Source: Sarcocystis neurona (taxonomy: Eukaryota; Apicomplexa; Conoidasida; Eucoccidiorida; Sarcocystidae). From it: a DNA stretch of 64,000 nt. Location: the NCBI GenBank assembly GCA_000727475.1, contig KL647297.1, positions 1,369,940 through 1,433,939 on the forward strand, read 5' to 3'. How positions within the stretch are numbered: the first letter of the stretch is position 1; each line of letters starts with the position of its first letter. Under the pieces are notes generated by a model. That model had not been told where the DNA came from. It made no database searches and saw nothing but the letters and a program-made list of their open reading frames with translations. Below, piece after piece: positions 30,501 through 37,394 of the stretch. The position numbers and the translations under genes were made by a program.

Positions 30501-33500
30501 TTGGGCTGCGGGAGAGACGCTCGATTTTTGACGAGCAGTCGCCGTGGAGGCAGCTGGCGAGCGGCTTCCTCAGCGGTACGTTGGCTGTCAGTTCGAGGTC
30601 CGGGTACACTGGCCGGGCGTGCACATACAGAGGCAGGGACACGTGTGAGAGAGAGACAGAAGAGACGAAGGGAGAGGACAGTGAAAAGAGAGAACCGGAA
30701 AGAATAAGAAGAGAGCGCGTGGGGGAAGAATATATATACACACGCACAGAGCAAAAAAGGAAGTCTCCGTACGTACGTACATGTGTGTACGTGTAGAGAA
30801 ACGATGCAAGAAACAGAGAGAAGACGTCGTGAGAGGCGGACGCCGGTGGAGAGATGGATACGTCTGTCATCTGCGGGGAGGGACGTCGAAGTAGAGAATC
30901 ACACAGACGTGCAGAGGACGCATATCAGGAAGTGGGGAGAGACAAGTGTGTTGCGAAGGCGGGGAGGGGACGGGGGGGTCGGGGCGGCTTTGGGGGGGGG
31001 GGGCTAGTCTGCCGTTGTTCGTAGAGCTACACGTACGGTATAGGGATATACGCACAGCCAGGCGTATGTGGAGTATGTCCCTTCCACTGCTTTTCGTAGG
31101 AACGTAGAGACGCTTAGAGGCAAACAGGCGTACAGGTCAGAATCTACTTGTCTTTCCCTACGTATGTGTGCGTATCCGTGGGTAGCGGGCGGGGAAGAGG
31201 GACTGCAGCGACGTATATATTGAAGCACTCCTCTTGGCAAGCTTTCCTGTTACACAGAGACTGGTAGAAAGATGCTTGTGCAGTGCAGAAAAAGAAGAAG
31301 GCATTGCGTCAACGGCTTCTCGTTACTTAAAATGCCGCTGCGTACGTTCTTCTCCCTCTGCACAGCGCACTGGCACACTGCAAAGAGGCGGCACTACGGA
31401 AACCACTGCACCACACCAGGCGAAAACTACACACACATGTATATATGTGTATACGTATGTATATATATGTGTGCCACATGGAGAGAGAGACGGATGTGTA
31501 TATATATAGAGATAGATAGATAGATAGGTAGATACATAGATAGATAGATGTATACATATATTTGTGTTTTTATATTTGTATGCTTATACGCGTGTAGGCG
31601 TCCATATGTGGATGCAGGTAGTAGCGAGTTGTTCTAGCAAAGCACGCCCCTACACGTACTACTCTTATTTTCAGCAGTGGGGCGTTACTCTCTTTCGTTC
31701 TTCCCGTCATAAATAGGTGTGTGTGCTGTTCATATAAAATGGAAGCATACGCATGATGCTCTTTGTTTTCGTACGTGGGAGGTGACGCGCACGTGATGCC
31801 GGCGCACGTGTGCATCTAGGCATGCACACACACGTCTCTTTCTTTGGATACGTCTCTCTTTCTCTGTCTTCCTCTCTCTTTCTTTTTTTCTTTTTTCTCG
31901 CTCTCTTCCTCTCTATTGCTCCTTATTTCTCCCTCCTCTTCCCGTCTTTTTCTCGCTGTCCCTCTCTCTGCGTCTTTGTATGCATCTTCTGCTTTCTTTT
32001 CCCTCTTCTGAGCAGTCTAGCGCTCTGAGGATGTCTGAAACACGCTACATGCTTTCTCTTCTGCTCTCTCGGCAGGAGGTGCGCAACACGCCACGTTACA
32101 GGCAGAATTTCGTGCAGAGAGTTTTTTCTCTCCATACGAGAAACACACGCAGTCCGCCGTAGGCGAACTTCAGTTCTCTCCGCCTTCCGGCCGCAGCGCT
32201 GGCATCCTACGTGCCTTGCTGCTGGTGAGCAACAACACGGGACGAAACATGCGCTCAGTAACCTGCGCACCACGTACGTATACATACGTATTTTTATATG
32301 TTTTGTGTGAAAGAGGGAGAGGGAGATAGATATGTGTGTCCAAGTATCAACGTGAACACGCACGTACCGCCACAGTCTTACACACACGCGCACACACGCA
32401 CGTATACACACAAACACATGGAAAAAAGAAGCTCCCACATGTACACATGCTCACACATTATCGTCCACATATTCATATACATACAAACAGATGTACTTGT
32501 ATACTTGCCCTTACAAAGATCCAGGCAGCACCTATATATACATATATATATATATGTATATAGTTAGATAGATATATAGATATACATACTCACCGTCAGC
32601 GATATGCGCCCCGTAGAGAGACTGTACATATATATATATACATATGTGTGTATATTTGTGTAGGTGTACATGTAGGTAGATGTGTATGTGCACTTCAAGA
32701 AGTACAGACACGGACGTGTACGTACATCAAGTTATACTCTAGAGAAGTCGATCAATATTCTCACACACTCCCCTTGGAAAAGGAGAAAATTTTTGCCATG
32801 GATGAAGAAAACGGAGAAGAAAACGCTACGACACTTGGCGGACTGAGACGCCGTGTCCTTGCCCCCTTTCGCACCGAAAAAACGTGTAGTTGGAGTGAAG
32901 AGCGGCTACGCAGGCCTGCGCGCCGTTGTCGATGATTTCTCTCTCGTGGGCCACGGTTACGATATTTCGCACAGCATAGAAAAGCCCGAGTTAAGACAGA
33001 GAAGTGCAGCAGCAGTTCCCTTGTCTGGGGTCACAGAGAAATGTCAATCTACCAAAAGCAAGACGCTATTTCCTGTAAGATTCGTTGTCTACCTGTCTGC
33101 ATAGCTACGTGTACATCTGTCGACGCACACTTACAGGCGGGTGTACATATGCGCGGGTTTATTTAGGAAGACGGATATTTATATGGATGAGTGGGCGTAC
33201 GTCTACAGAGAACGGCTTAGGTCTCTCCCCCCACGGTTGAACATAAGTACGTGTACCTAAATACGTAGCTTCGGTTGTCTTTCCACGTACATATACATTT
33301 GAATAGATGCGCCTATATATACTTTTTTTCACGCGGAGGCATATATATATATATATATGGGCGCAAGCACATGAGAGATGTGTAGATATATACATTCAAG
33401 TGAAGACACATATACGTACATATATATATATACATATGAACGCACGTATACCTACGTTTACATACGTATACATACATACATGTACACATATGTATACATA

Positions 33501-34587
33501 TGTATATATATATAGATACATATATGTATATATATATAAGTACATAGGTAACACCGCAGTACACCTCGTAACGCCCTTCGGACTGACGAACAACTGGATG
33601 ATACAAGCGAAGTGCGTGTTCTGCGACGGTTGCCAGATCCTCTTGAAAGGCCTGAAAGACTCTTCGCAAAGTGGCGCTTTCTCATCTTCGCTGTCTCCTC
33701 GCTTCTACGAAGAAGGAATTATCACGCTTCTCACAAAATACGGGCGGCATCGAGACCTAGATCCTGCGCTGGTGCTGCGCTGGCTACCAGATGAATGGCA
33801 TCTACGCACTGTTTCTCAGTACCTCCTCTGCTCCCTACGCAGCCGCGTGCACGAAAAACTGACCGGTGCTATACAGGAGCAACTCTGCTCTGTTGCGTAT
33901 CTCCACTGCTACGATAAATGGGCGCAGATGCGCTCCGCCTGCTACCTCATTACCGCCGAACGGTGAGGACTCAGAAGTAGTGGCGGCTTGTGCAGTTCAC
34001 ACCGTGAATCTACATATGTATAAATGTATATATGATTATTAGTAATCATCAGCATATATATACATATGTATGTATATTGTCGGAGGATTCACGGTTCGCT
34101 ACACCACGGCTCAGGGTTTCACATGGAGGTGGCCGGGGTTACATAAACATATACGTATATCTGCTTATTATGGGACCGATGTGTTGGTATCGCTACCATT
34201 ATAAAATGTCAAAGTTCTACGTTAGCGGTGCCGAAGCTGCGTCGGCGGTGAAGCTTTAGTATCTCACCCATCACGTAAAATCACGACGCTGATTTTATCT
34301 AGTTGGTGTTCGCTGTCTACCAAGGAAGCGTTCACGGTTCTGTCTTTCCGTCTGCTTTGCAACCGTGTAGAGCTGCCCTTTGCATTTGATTTCAGTATTG
34401 TGGTCTACGTCGTACGCCTCTTCTTCACACCGTTTTGGTGTACACACATCTTCTATCTCTCTGCTGCGTTTTCAGGTCCTGCCCCGTGTGCACGAGACGA
34501 CTCGGATCCAAGGCGTTCGTAGCCACTCCTGACGGCAACTGCGTCCATGTTCAGTGCGCAGCGGCGATACCTCAATTAAAGCGTTGA
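355..34587 (+). CDS. Vps39 / Vps3-TGFBRAP1 family tethering-complex subunit (15 exons, 5' end outside window)
   Basis: Fifteen exons (355-551, 3197-3280, 6168-6285, 8857-8994, 10550-10638, 13023-13244, 15003-15134, 17877-17931, 20251-20508, 21692-22006, 24047-24324, 26219-26280, 29548-29774, 33560-33962, 34476-34587) join with matching phases into about 895 codons and a TGA. Order of parts: end of a CNH domain, a helical-repeat solenoid, and a C-terminal CPVC...HVQC metal-binding end. That order and the local motifs are those of the Vps39 and Vps3/TGFBRAP1 family, which links Rab5 or Rab7 to the class C Vps core (HOPS/CORVET) on endosomes. Human family members have about 860-890 residues, so only the N-terminal part of the CNH should be missing. 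I cannot separate Vps39 from Vps3 by eye. The family call is strong; exon edges are predictions. Confidence 0.85.
552..3196 (+). repeat. Intron with degenerate TA-rich repeats and a CTG array
   Basis: Nothing gene-like is supported on the plus strand here. About 790-1260 carries roughly five diverged copies of a 60-75 bp unit with the core gttgcgacgaggttggatat and TATATATG links. About 1380-1760 repeats a tatatgtacagaa-type unit. About 2120-2640 is (TA)n-rich. About 2720-3190 is rich in ctgctg and reaches almost to the acceptor of exon 2. The ORFs seen are Leu, Cys or Ala runs created by CTG. Confidence 0.6.
3197..3280 (+). CDS. Exon 2: first solenoid helices after CNH
   Basis: The acceptor is ctgtgcag at 3196 and the donor is gtatgt at 3281; both junctions are phase 0 and the exon has 28 codons. 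It encodes [20 protein letters not shown] followed by FSPDDPRR. Joined to exon 1 this gives [16 protein letters not shown], the expected 'P..Q...LL..gr..eAL.L' transition from propeller to solenoid in Vps39-type proteins. Confidence 0.85.
3281..6167 (+). repeat. Intron with CTG and CAG arrays and pyrimidine/purine blocks
   Basis: 3290-3840 is pyrimidine-rich. 3847-4075 is a CTG/TTG array. 4260-4610 is purine-rich. 4558-4815 is a tandem array of about 18-21 bp units (agcagcagcagacagagaga type). 4970-5480 mixes tct/ctc tracts with short CAG runs. 5888-6060 is a CAG-type array with aac interruptions every 12 or 24 bp. All frames are open through the trinucleotide arrays, so long ORFs here are not evidence of coding. 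One antisense Gln frame is discussed in the findings. Confidence 0.65.
6168..6285 (+). CDS. Exon 3: solenoid segment
   Basis: The acceptor is acgcgtgcag at 6167 (phase 0) and the donor is gtgagt at 6286 (phase 1). It encodes [13 protein letters not shown], then a segment with FPAAFRRF and ending VDVLHII. This matches the family pattern 'aG..lf....F..A...F....DP..vi' that follows the first solenoid repeat. The downstream join to exon 4 gives VDVLHII-S-FWAAYLP. Confidence 0.82.
6286..8856 (+). repeat. Intron dominated by TATATG and TCTC microsatellites
   Basis: TA-rich tracts occupy about 6450-6560, 6650-6900, 7690-7830, 8210-8310 and 8400-8640. CT-rich stretches (ctctctgtctc type) lie at about 6920-7000 and 7840-8130. 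7080-7570 is less repetitive and contains short ORFs with no recognised similarity. No internal exon with good phase and sense was found. Confidence 0.55.
8857..8994 (+). CDS. Exon 4: solenoid segment
   Basis: The acceptor is tccgtcgcag at 8856 and the donor is gtacgc at 8995; both are phase 1 (46 codons). The chosen frame encodes [20 protein letters not shown] and ends with [10 protein letters not shown]. The phase-1 join to exon 3 gives 'vl.iisFW..yLP.w', as expected at this point in Vps39/TGFBRAP1 proteins. A second frame is also open here, so the choice rests on phase and pattern. Confidence 0.68.
8995..10549 (+). repeat. Intron: TA microsatellites with a repeated gtgtggctctggtca motif, then a CTG array
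   Basis: Between about 9045 and 9500 the phrase tgtggctctggtcac and close variants recurs four to five times, spaced by TATATATG tracts, so a diverged tandem repeat is present. 9540-10020 is TA/TG-rich. 10306-10530 is an actgctgct/ctgctg array ending just before the next acceptor. Overlapping ORFs of up to 345 codons span array and exon and do not reflect the transcript. Confidence 0.6.
10550..10638 (+). CDS. Exon 5: short linker exon
   Basis: The acceptor cacttttttgcag directly follows the CTG array; the start is phase 1 and the donor is gtaaag at 10639 (phase 0). It encodes [11 protein letters not shown] and ends KFQVLLE. It is the only open segment found between exons 4 and 6 that bridges phase 1 to phase 0. 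The residues are charged and non-repetitive, unlike the flanking array. Family similarity of this piece alone is weak. Confidence 0.6.
10639..13022 (+). repeat. Intron: microsatellites, an 11-base G run and CT-rich tract
   Basis: TA/CA microsatellites lie at about 10860-11020. 11330-11400 has cagcag repeats. A run of 11 G with flanking G starts near 11641. 11780-12600 is dominated by TATATA and GAGAGA tracts. 12690-12950 is strongly pyrimidine-rich on the plus strand. No exon is supported. Confidence 0.55.
13023..13244 (+). CDS. Exon 6: solenoid with the VDT motif
   Basis: The acceptor is acatttgcag at 13022 and the donor is gtgagg at 13245; both are phase 0 (74 codons). It encodes [18 protein letters not shown], an Ala- and Ser-rich insert, then [15 protein letters not shown]. 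In Vps39/TGFBRAP1 proteins a '..fL..Rs.l' helix, an acidic or variable insert and a 'DTaLlkL' helix occur in that order. The Ala/Ser insert (codons about 27-55) is the homopolymer-type expansion typical of Eimeria proteins. Confidence 0.8.
13245..15002 (+). repeat. Intron: purine-rich block, TA block, pyrimidine-rich block
   Basis: 13255-13665 is almost pure A/G on the plus strand, including a run of nine G near 13361. 13690-14190 is TATATG-rich. 14190-14770 is almost pure C/T with tctctc and cttctt. The opposite strand asymmetry of two neighbouring blocks about 500 bp apart is striking. ORFs of more than 200 codons in these blocks are compositional. Confidence 0.6.
15003..15134 (+). CDS. Exon 7: solenoid segment
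   Basis: The acceptor is acgtgcacag at 15002 and the donor is gtaagc at 15135; both are phase 0 (44 codons). It encodes [12 protein letters not shown], then [14 protein letters not shown] and [10 protein letters not shown]. The family pattern after the 'DT' helix is '..l..Ll...n.c.......L......aLa.ly', which this fits, including the paired Cys. It continues directly into exon 8. Confidence 0.85.
15135..17876 (+). repeat. Intron: long TATATG tract with short non-repetitive islands
   Basis: About 15140-16290 and 16600-17170 are TATATG and TCTATC microsatellite. Islands of ordinary composition at about 16304-16385, 16505-16600, 16750-16835 and 16955-17005 interrupt it; none gives an exon that fits phase. 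17420-17620 is again TA-rich. 17640-17830 has cagcag and a pyrimidine tract leading to exon 8. Confidence 0.55.
17877..17931 (+). CDS. Exon 8: micro-exon of 55 bp
   Basis: The acceptor cgctacatgcag (start phase 0) follows a C/T tract; the donor is gtaagt at 17932 (phase 1). It encodes [18 protein letters not shown]. This is the signature 'g...kALeiw..l..g' helix pair of Vps39/TGFBRAP1, directly after the '.aLa.ml' end of exon 7. It is short enough to be missed by automatic gene finders. Confidence 0.88.
17932..20250 (+). repeat. Intron with several short tandem duplications
   Basis: About 18720-18850 holds three copies of a roughly 54-58 bp unit with core acatgcgtatattac. About 18940-19190 holds two copies of a roughly 115-125 bp unit running from cctctatctctctacatagg to ctccttaacttat. 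About 19490-19830 repeats a tagtagctgt...tatatatac unit of roughly 60-120 bp. A ggcagtaag donor-like phrase recurs at 18338 (see findings). No exon is supported. Confidence 0.6.
20251..20508 (+). CDS. Exon 9: solenoid segment with charged insert
   Basis: The acceptor is gagggctgcag at 20250 and the donor is gtacac at 20509; both are phase 1. It encodes [18 protein letters not shown], a Lys/Glu/Arg-rich insert of about 45 residues, then [16 protein letters not shown]. In the family this region reads 'dg...t...L.....l...y..Wil..dP..g', so the exon fits with a charged expansion in the middle. The frame also gives the in-phase join to exon 10. Confidence 0.78.
20509..21691 (+). repeat. Intron: TA/CA microsatellites
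   Basis: TATATG and TGTGTG tracts at about 20650-21020 and 21290-21560 dominate. The latter carries a short ccaccatatacgtata-type repeat of about 28-40 bp. A non-repetitive patch at about 21170-21290 has an open frame but no good acceptor, so I leave it out. Confidence 0.5.
21692..22006 (+). CDS. Exon 10: solenoid segment with Ala/Ser/Arg-rich start
   Basis: The acceptor is gggtgctgcag at 21691 and the donor is gtacga at 22007; both are phase 1 (315 bp). The first roughly 45 codons are Ala/Gly/Arg/Ser-rich. They are followed by [27 protein letters not shown] and [12 protein letters not shown]. The last parts match the family pattern 'YlE..v........H..La..Yl', a well-kept point of Vps39/TGFBRAP1 solenoids. 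Two other frames are open through the biased first half. Confidence 0.82.
22007..24046 (+). repeat. Intron with a ~190 bp tandem repeat and TA tracts
   Basis: About 22125-22670 contains three diverged copies of a roughly 190 bp unit, recognisable by ggtatcaatatgtatgg at 22328 and 22515 and a mutated form near 22137. Each copy carries a gagaga(ca)n tract. About 23640-23840 repeats a roughly 80 bp unit (gcagtgttcctttgaagaga type). Other parts are TATATG microsatellite. Confidence 0.6.
24047..24324 (+). CDS. Exon 11: Ala/Glu-rich insert and solenoid helix
   Basis: The acceptor is either ttattcaag at 24046 or gctgctgctgcag at 24103; both are phase 1 and leave the same frame. The donor is gtaaca at 24325 (phase 0). 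After an Ala-rich and then Glu-rich stretch it encodes [20 protein letters not shown]. The family pattern here is 'R..Ll.fL..S..Y....lL', so the second half is firm. The exact 5' edge is open, with 19 codons difference. Confidence 0.78.
24325..26218 (+). repeat. Intron: TA tracts and a ~84 bp tandem repeat
   Basis: About 24940-25140 holds two to three copies of a roughly 84 bp unit with the core atagtgaatgacgcatgcaggtatacatat. TATATG tracts lie at about 24480-24700, 24830-24930 and 25720-26070. 25300-25600 is ordinary in composition and has open frames but no in-phase exon. A run of nine G sits near 25854. Confidence 0.55.
26219..26280 (+). CDS. Exon 12: 62 bp solenoid micro-exon
   Basis: The acceptor is gttgctgcag at 26218 (phase 0) and the donor is gtcagt at 26281 (phase 2). 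It encodes [15 protein letters not shown]. The family hallmark here is 'L..ErAlLl.rlg.HeqAL', which is completed across the junction by exon 13 (GQHE-KALALIV). Confidence 0.85.
26281..29547 (+). repeat. Intron: TA/TG tracts, a 16-base G run and a 60 bp minisatellite
   Basis: About 26450-26760 repeats a block of roughly 200 bp ending cacacgtataaggtgttgc. A run of 16 G starts near 27779. TATATG tracts occupy 27090-27540 and 28140-28320. 29095-29455 is a minisatellite listed separately. A possible 57 bp cassette exon at 27131-27187 is described in the findings. 28500-29090 has ordinary composition and several open frames, none of them clearly an exon. Confidence 0.55.
29095..29455 (+). repeat. 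Minisatellite, about six copies of a ~60 bp unit
   Basis: The unit begins agtaactgagctgtacgtac and continues accccgcggcacaaacatga before a gagaga tract. Copies differ by substitutions and by the length of the GA tract; two copies carry cggggtacgtacacccggcc instead. The period is close to 60, so a minus-strand frame stays open for 325 codons (28952-29929) as a repetitive peptide with no support as a gene. It ends about 90 bp upstream of exon 13. Confidence 0.85.
29548..29774 (+). CDS. Exon 13: solenoid segment
   Basis: The acceptor is gagtttttcag at 29547 (phase 2) and the donor is gtgtgc at 29775 (phase 1). It starts [20 protein letters not shown], which is the 'ALaliv.eLkD...A..yC' motif of the family and completes exon 12 exactly. 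The second half ([14 protein letters not shown] and onward) has less family resemblance. An alternative frame from about 29705 ([19 protein letters not shown]) also looks protein-like, so a small frame problem or an unseen short intron is possible. Confidence 0.8.
29775..33559 (+). repeat. Longest intron (~3.8 kb) with TA, GA and G-rich tracts
   Basis: TA/CA tracts lie at 30060-30370, 31430-31570, 32260-32660 and 33330-33545. 30640-30970 is purine-rich. Runs of seven to nine G lie near 30970-31005. 31830-32000 is CT-rich. Non-repetitive islands at about 30430-30600, 31240-31420, 32000-32220 and 32780-33100 have open frames. They could hide further exons, because the family segment between exons 13 and 14 is incompletely accounted for. 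Confidence 0.5.
33560..33962 (+). CDS. Exon 14: C-terminal solenoid
   Basis: The acceptor is aacaccgcag at 33559 (phase 1) and the donor is gtgagg at 33963 (phase 2). From codon about 53 it encodes [38 protein letters not shown] and a basic helix ending YLITAER. This is a near-textbook match to the Vps39/TGFBRAP1 'aL.LL.kyg..ld...vL..LP..w.l..v..fL...lr' block. The first 50 codons are less typical, and the true 5' edge may be further downstream. Confidence 0.88.
34476..34587 (+). CDS. Exon 15: terminal exon with C-terminal zinc-ribbon-like end
   Basis: The acceptor is gcgttttcag at 34475 (phase 2); the stop TGA is at 34585-34587. It encodes [13 protein letters not shown], a short loop, [13 protein letters not shown] and the stop. 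Together with exon 14 this gives ...ITAER-SCPVC, the conserved 'C.vC...lg...F...P.g..vH..C' C-terminal domain of Vps39 and Vps3/TGFBRAP1. This residue pattern is the strongest single piece of evidence for the family call. Confidence 0.92.
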
Positions 34588-37316
34588 ACTGCCCTTGTAC
34601 TAAAGGTGGTTTTCGTTTCTTCATGCGGTTTCTGTTGTGAAAGCAGAAGAGGAAAAGTGTTTCCTACGCCGGCGACCAATCAGCGAACAAGGCGTGATTG
34701 GGTGCCGGTGAAGAGATTGAACTGCGACAGCGGTCAGAGATGGGTCCTTTTGTTTCAAATTTTAATGATCTAAGGATTACTATCGAGTTGCCCAGCTTTG
34801 GTAATTCACGCGATTCAACTCTGTATCTTATATTGTGTCTGGACGCGTGTATTTGTACGTACGTATGTAAAGTTATATATGCATCCACACGCGTATCTTT
34901 TGGTGTATCTGGACGCGTGTATTTGTCAATACGTATGTACAATTATATATACATCCGTACGTATCCAGGTATTCGGGAACAAAGGAAGAGGCACTAAGAA
35001 AGGTTGTTGCAGGCGACTTTCGTGCAGCGCAGGCGCTTTAAAGGGTTCGGGGACGCACTGTCAGTGGTATCAGGTTGCAGTTCCTGCTCCGGTCCACCAC
35101 GGCAGATAGGTGGCTAACTTTTGCTTCACATGATGAGGGAGAACTGGGCGTCATGCTGCGGAGTACAAAGACCTTGATATCTAGGGTAACGCGGAAAACT
35201 TGATCAAAGCTTTGCGGCGAGGTACAACGTCTCTTTCTCGAGTTGCAGATCAAAGCTCGCAGATAGCTGGCTAACTTTTGCTTCACATGATAACGGCGAA
35301 CTGGGCGTCATGGTGCGAAGTACAAAGACCTTGATATCTAGGGTAACGCGGAAAACTTGATCAAAGCTTTGCGGCGAGGTACAACGTCTCTTTCTCGAGT
35401 TGCAGATCAAAGCACGCAGGTTGGAAGCGACTATTCTTACGGCATGAGGCGTGCTTCGCAGTATTGCCACGTTCAAACTCGCGCACGGCGGCGTACAGCG
35501 TCAGAGCAACTGCCGACAACTAAATTAGTGAGGTTGCACGAGCTCCGAAAAGTCTGAATAAACAAACAAAAGCGGGTCATGCAATTCTGCCTACATAGGG
35601 ACCATAGCAGCGGCTGTATGTTCACATCTATTGTTAAGACGTCTGCAAAGAACTGGTTTCTGCAGTGCTTCACGAACAACATGCATCTCCAGGCTCAGCA
35701 CAGTCCTGCGTGAGACATACGGTCGCATGTAAGCCGGTCAGAGCCGGACCAGGACCATCGACACTCTGGAAGGGCCAACAGAACAGTCGGAGGAAACATG
35801 ACGGCAGCCTCACAAGCGTCCGGTTCTGTTGCCACCTGACGTTTCACGCTGTGAATCCCCTCCCCCTCTGCAGGGGTTCCGTGTGCTTGCTTCGAAATTT
35901 ACAATGGTGTGTGCACGGCACGCTTTACGTTTCTTCAGCAAATGCCTCATGCACTCAGTTGCTAGTTCACTAAAGGCTGAAAAATCCCACGTGTAAGAAC
36001 GTGCAGGTGGCATGGCAACCACATTTTCAGATACGAGAGACCCATATTCGGGTCGGCGTGCAAATACGAATACGAGTATAGACTTGATTACGCGTATCTG
36101 TGCTTCGACACCTGAGGCAGACACAGCTCAGGAGCACTTGCTAGTAGTCCGTAATACCGAACGTCAACAAAGCTGCACTTTTCCTGTGCAACATGCGTTC
36201 TGGCGTAGAAAATGGTTCAACGGATGGTAACCAGTCGCCCTTACTAGCGAGCGCAAGTATCGAGTGTTTACATGATTGCGTGCGATGACTGTGAGAAAGC
36301 CACTTTAGCATGTTCCATTCTACTTGGCAGTTCGCCTGGCTGAGCATGGTGATGATGATCTATGCTACAGTTGCGGTACATTACTGCCCAGTTACGTCAC
36401 CCCCCTGCTTATTACTCGTAGTACGGACCGTAAAGCGTCGACTTGCGGGACAGCTTTTATTCCACAGCAACCGAATCGCGAGTGCTAGGGTGTGTACTTC
36501 TCGCGCAGTGACACGTGGCAGATCCATCTGTGCAGCGCAGCACGAATAGATCGACCAGCTGCAGCACTGCAGTAGCTGGCTGGTGGCTGTTTGAAGCGCG
36601 CCTCTGCTGGTCGAGTGCTGCACAAAGCTACTGACTGCTTTTCAGCCCACACTCGCTTTTTACTTTTCCAAGTGTGCAGTGGTACAACGGAAGTTTCGCC
36701 GACCCAGTTCACTAACGAACCATTTGTCTGAAGGACACGGCGCAAGTGTCACCAAGCGTCGGCGCTATATTCTCTGTCGACATCTGCAGGTCTACGTGCC
36801 TTAACTCATTCATCTGCTAGATGGTGTCCATATATCGACTTGTCCAATATTATTCAGACATGCACTTATGTGCAGTTGTAGTCGTGCCGGACTACGCCGA
36901 TGAAAATATTCCACGTGTTGCGCAAAACGCTGACTTGACAGCGCGTTTCAACCTCGTAGGCATATAGCCTCTGACAGCTATATTCTCCGCCCTTTGCTTG
37001 GTATGCTCGACGAACAATATGTGCAACCTTGTAATTACCTCGCGGCAGCGTATGCACTGAGGCCTCCCGTTACGTTACAAGGGCACTTTTGACGAATTTT
37101 AAAAATGAAGCTCTTAACCAAACCACTACTAGTACTCCTACATGTAGCACCGCTGATTCACACACACGTGTCAACACCTGCGACCGCTTCCGTTGAACAC
37201 CAATGACTCTTCCTAGCGAACACTCTCTGGCTAGTGTTGCAGATCTCCGTGATGCCACGGAGCAGGGAAGTTCGACGGCATGCAGCAAGGCTACTAAAGA
37301 CGTCAAATTGTGGCAG
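34588..37316. other. Repeat-poor intergenic region
   Basis: Composition turns abruptly to balanced, non-repetitive DNA after about 34.0 kb, apart from a short TA-rich patch at 34850-34970 holding a duplicated gtatctggacgcgtgtatttgt phrase. It holds the 157 bp tandem duplication at 35103-35416. Two short ATG frames begin with signal-peptide-like residues: 36310 (MFHSTWQFAWLSMVMMIYA) and 37105 (MKLLTKPLLVLLHVAPLIHT). Either may be the first exon of the EGF gene, but neither has a donor in the needed phase. Confidence 0.45.
35103..35416 (+). repeat. 157 bp direct tandem duplication
   Basis: Two adjacent copies start cagatag[g/c]tggctaactttt and run through ccttgatatctagggtaacg to cagatcaaagc. 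Landmarks recur exactly 157 bp apart, for example gatcaaagc at 35202 and 35359. Identity is very high, with only a few substitutions around catgatgagggagaac versus catgataacggcgaac, so the duplication looks recent. No coding frame of note is shared. Confidence 0.9.
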
Positions 37317-37394
37317 GCTGCGAAATAATACAAGGAGGCCTGTTGCCTCTCTGGACCGCAGAGATGGGGGGTGCACCGTCATCACCGGCATCAG
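37317..37394 (+). CDS. EGF gene, possible N-terminal linker exon
   Basis: The acceptor is tgtggcag at 37316 and the donor is gtaagc at 37395; both are phase 1 (78 bp). It encodes GGLLPLWTAEMGGAPSSPAS and would join to exon 37755 in frame. It has no Cys and no domain. It is included because its phases fit the rest of the gene and the donor is strong, but it could be a different first exon. Confidence 0.4.
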
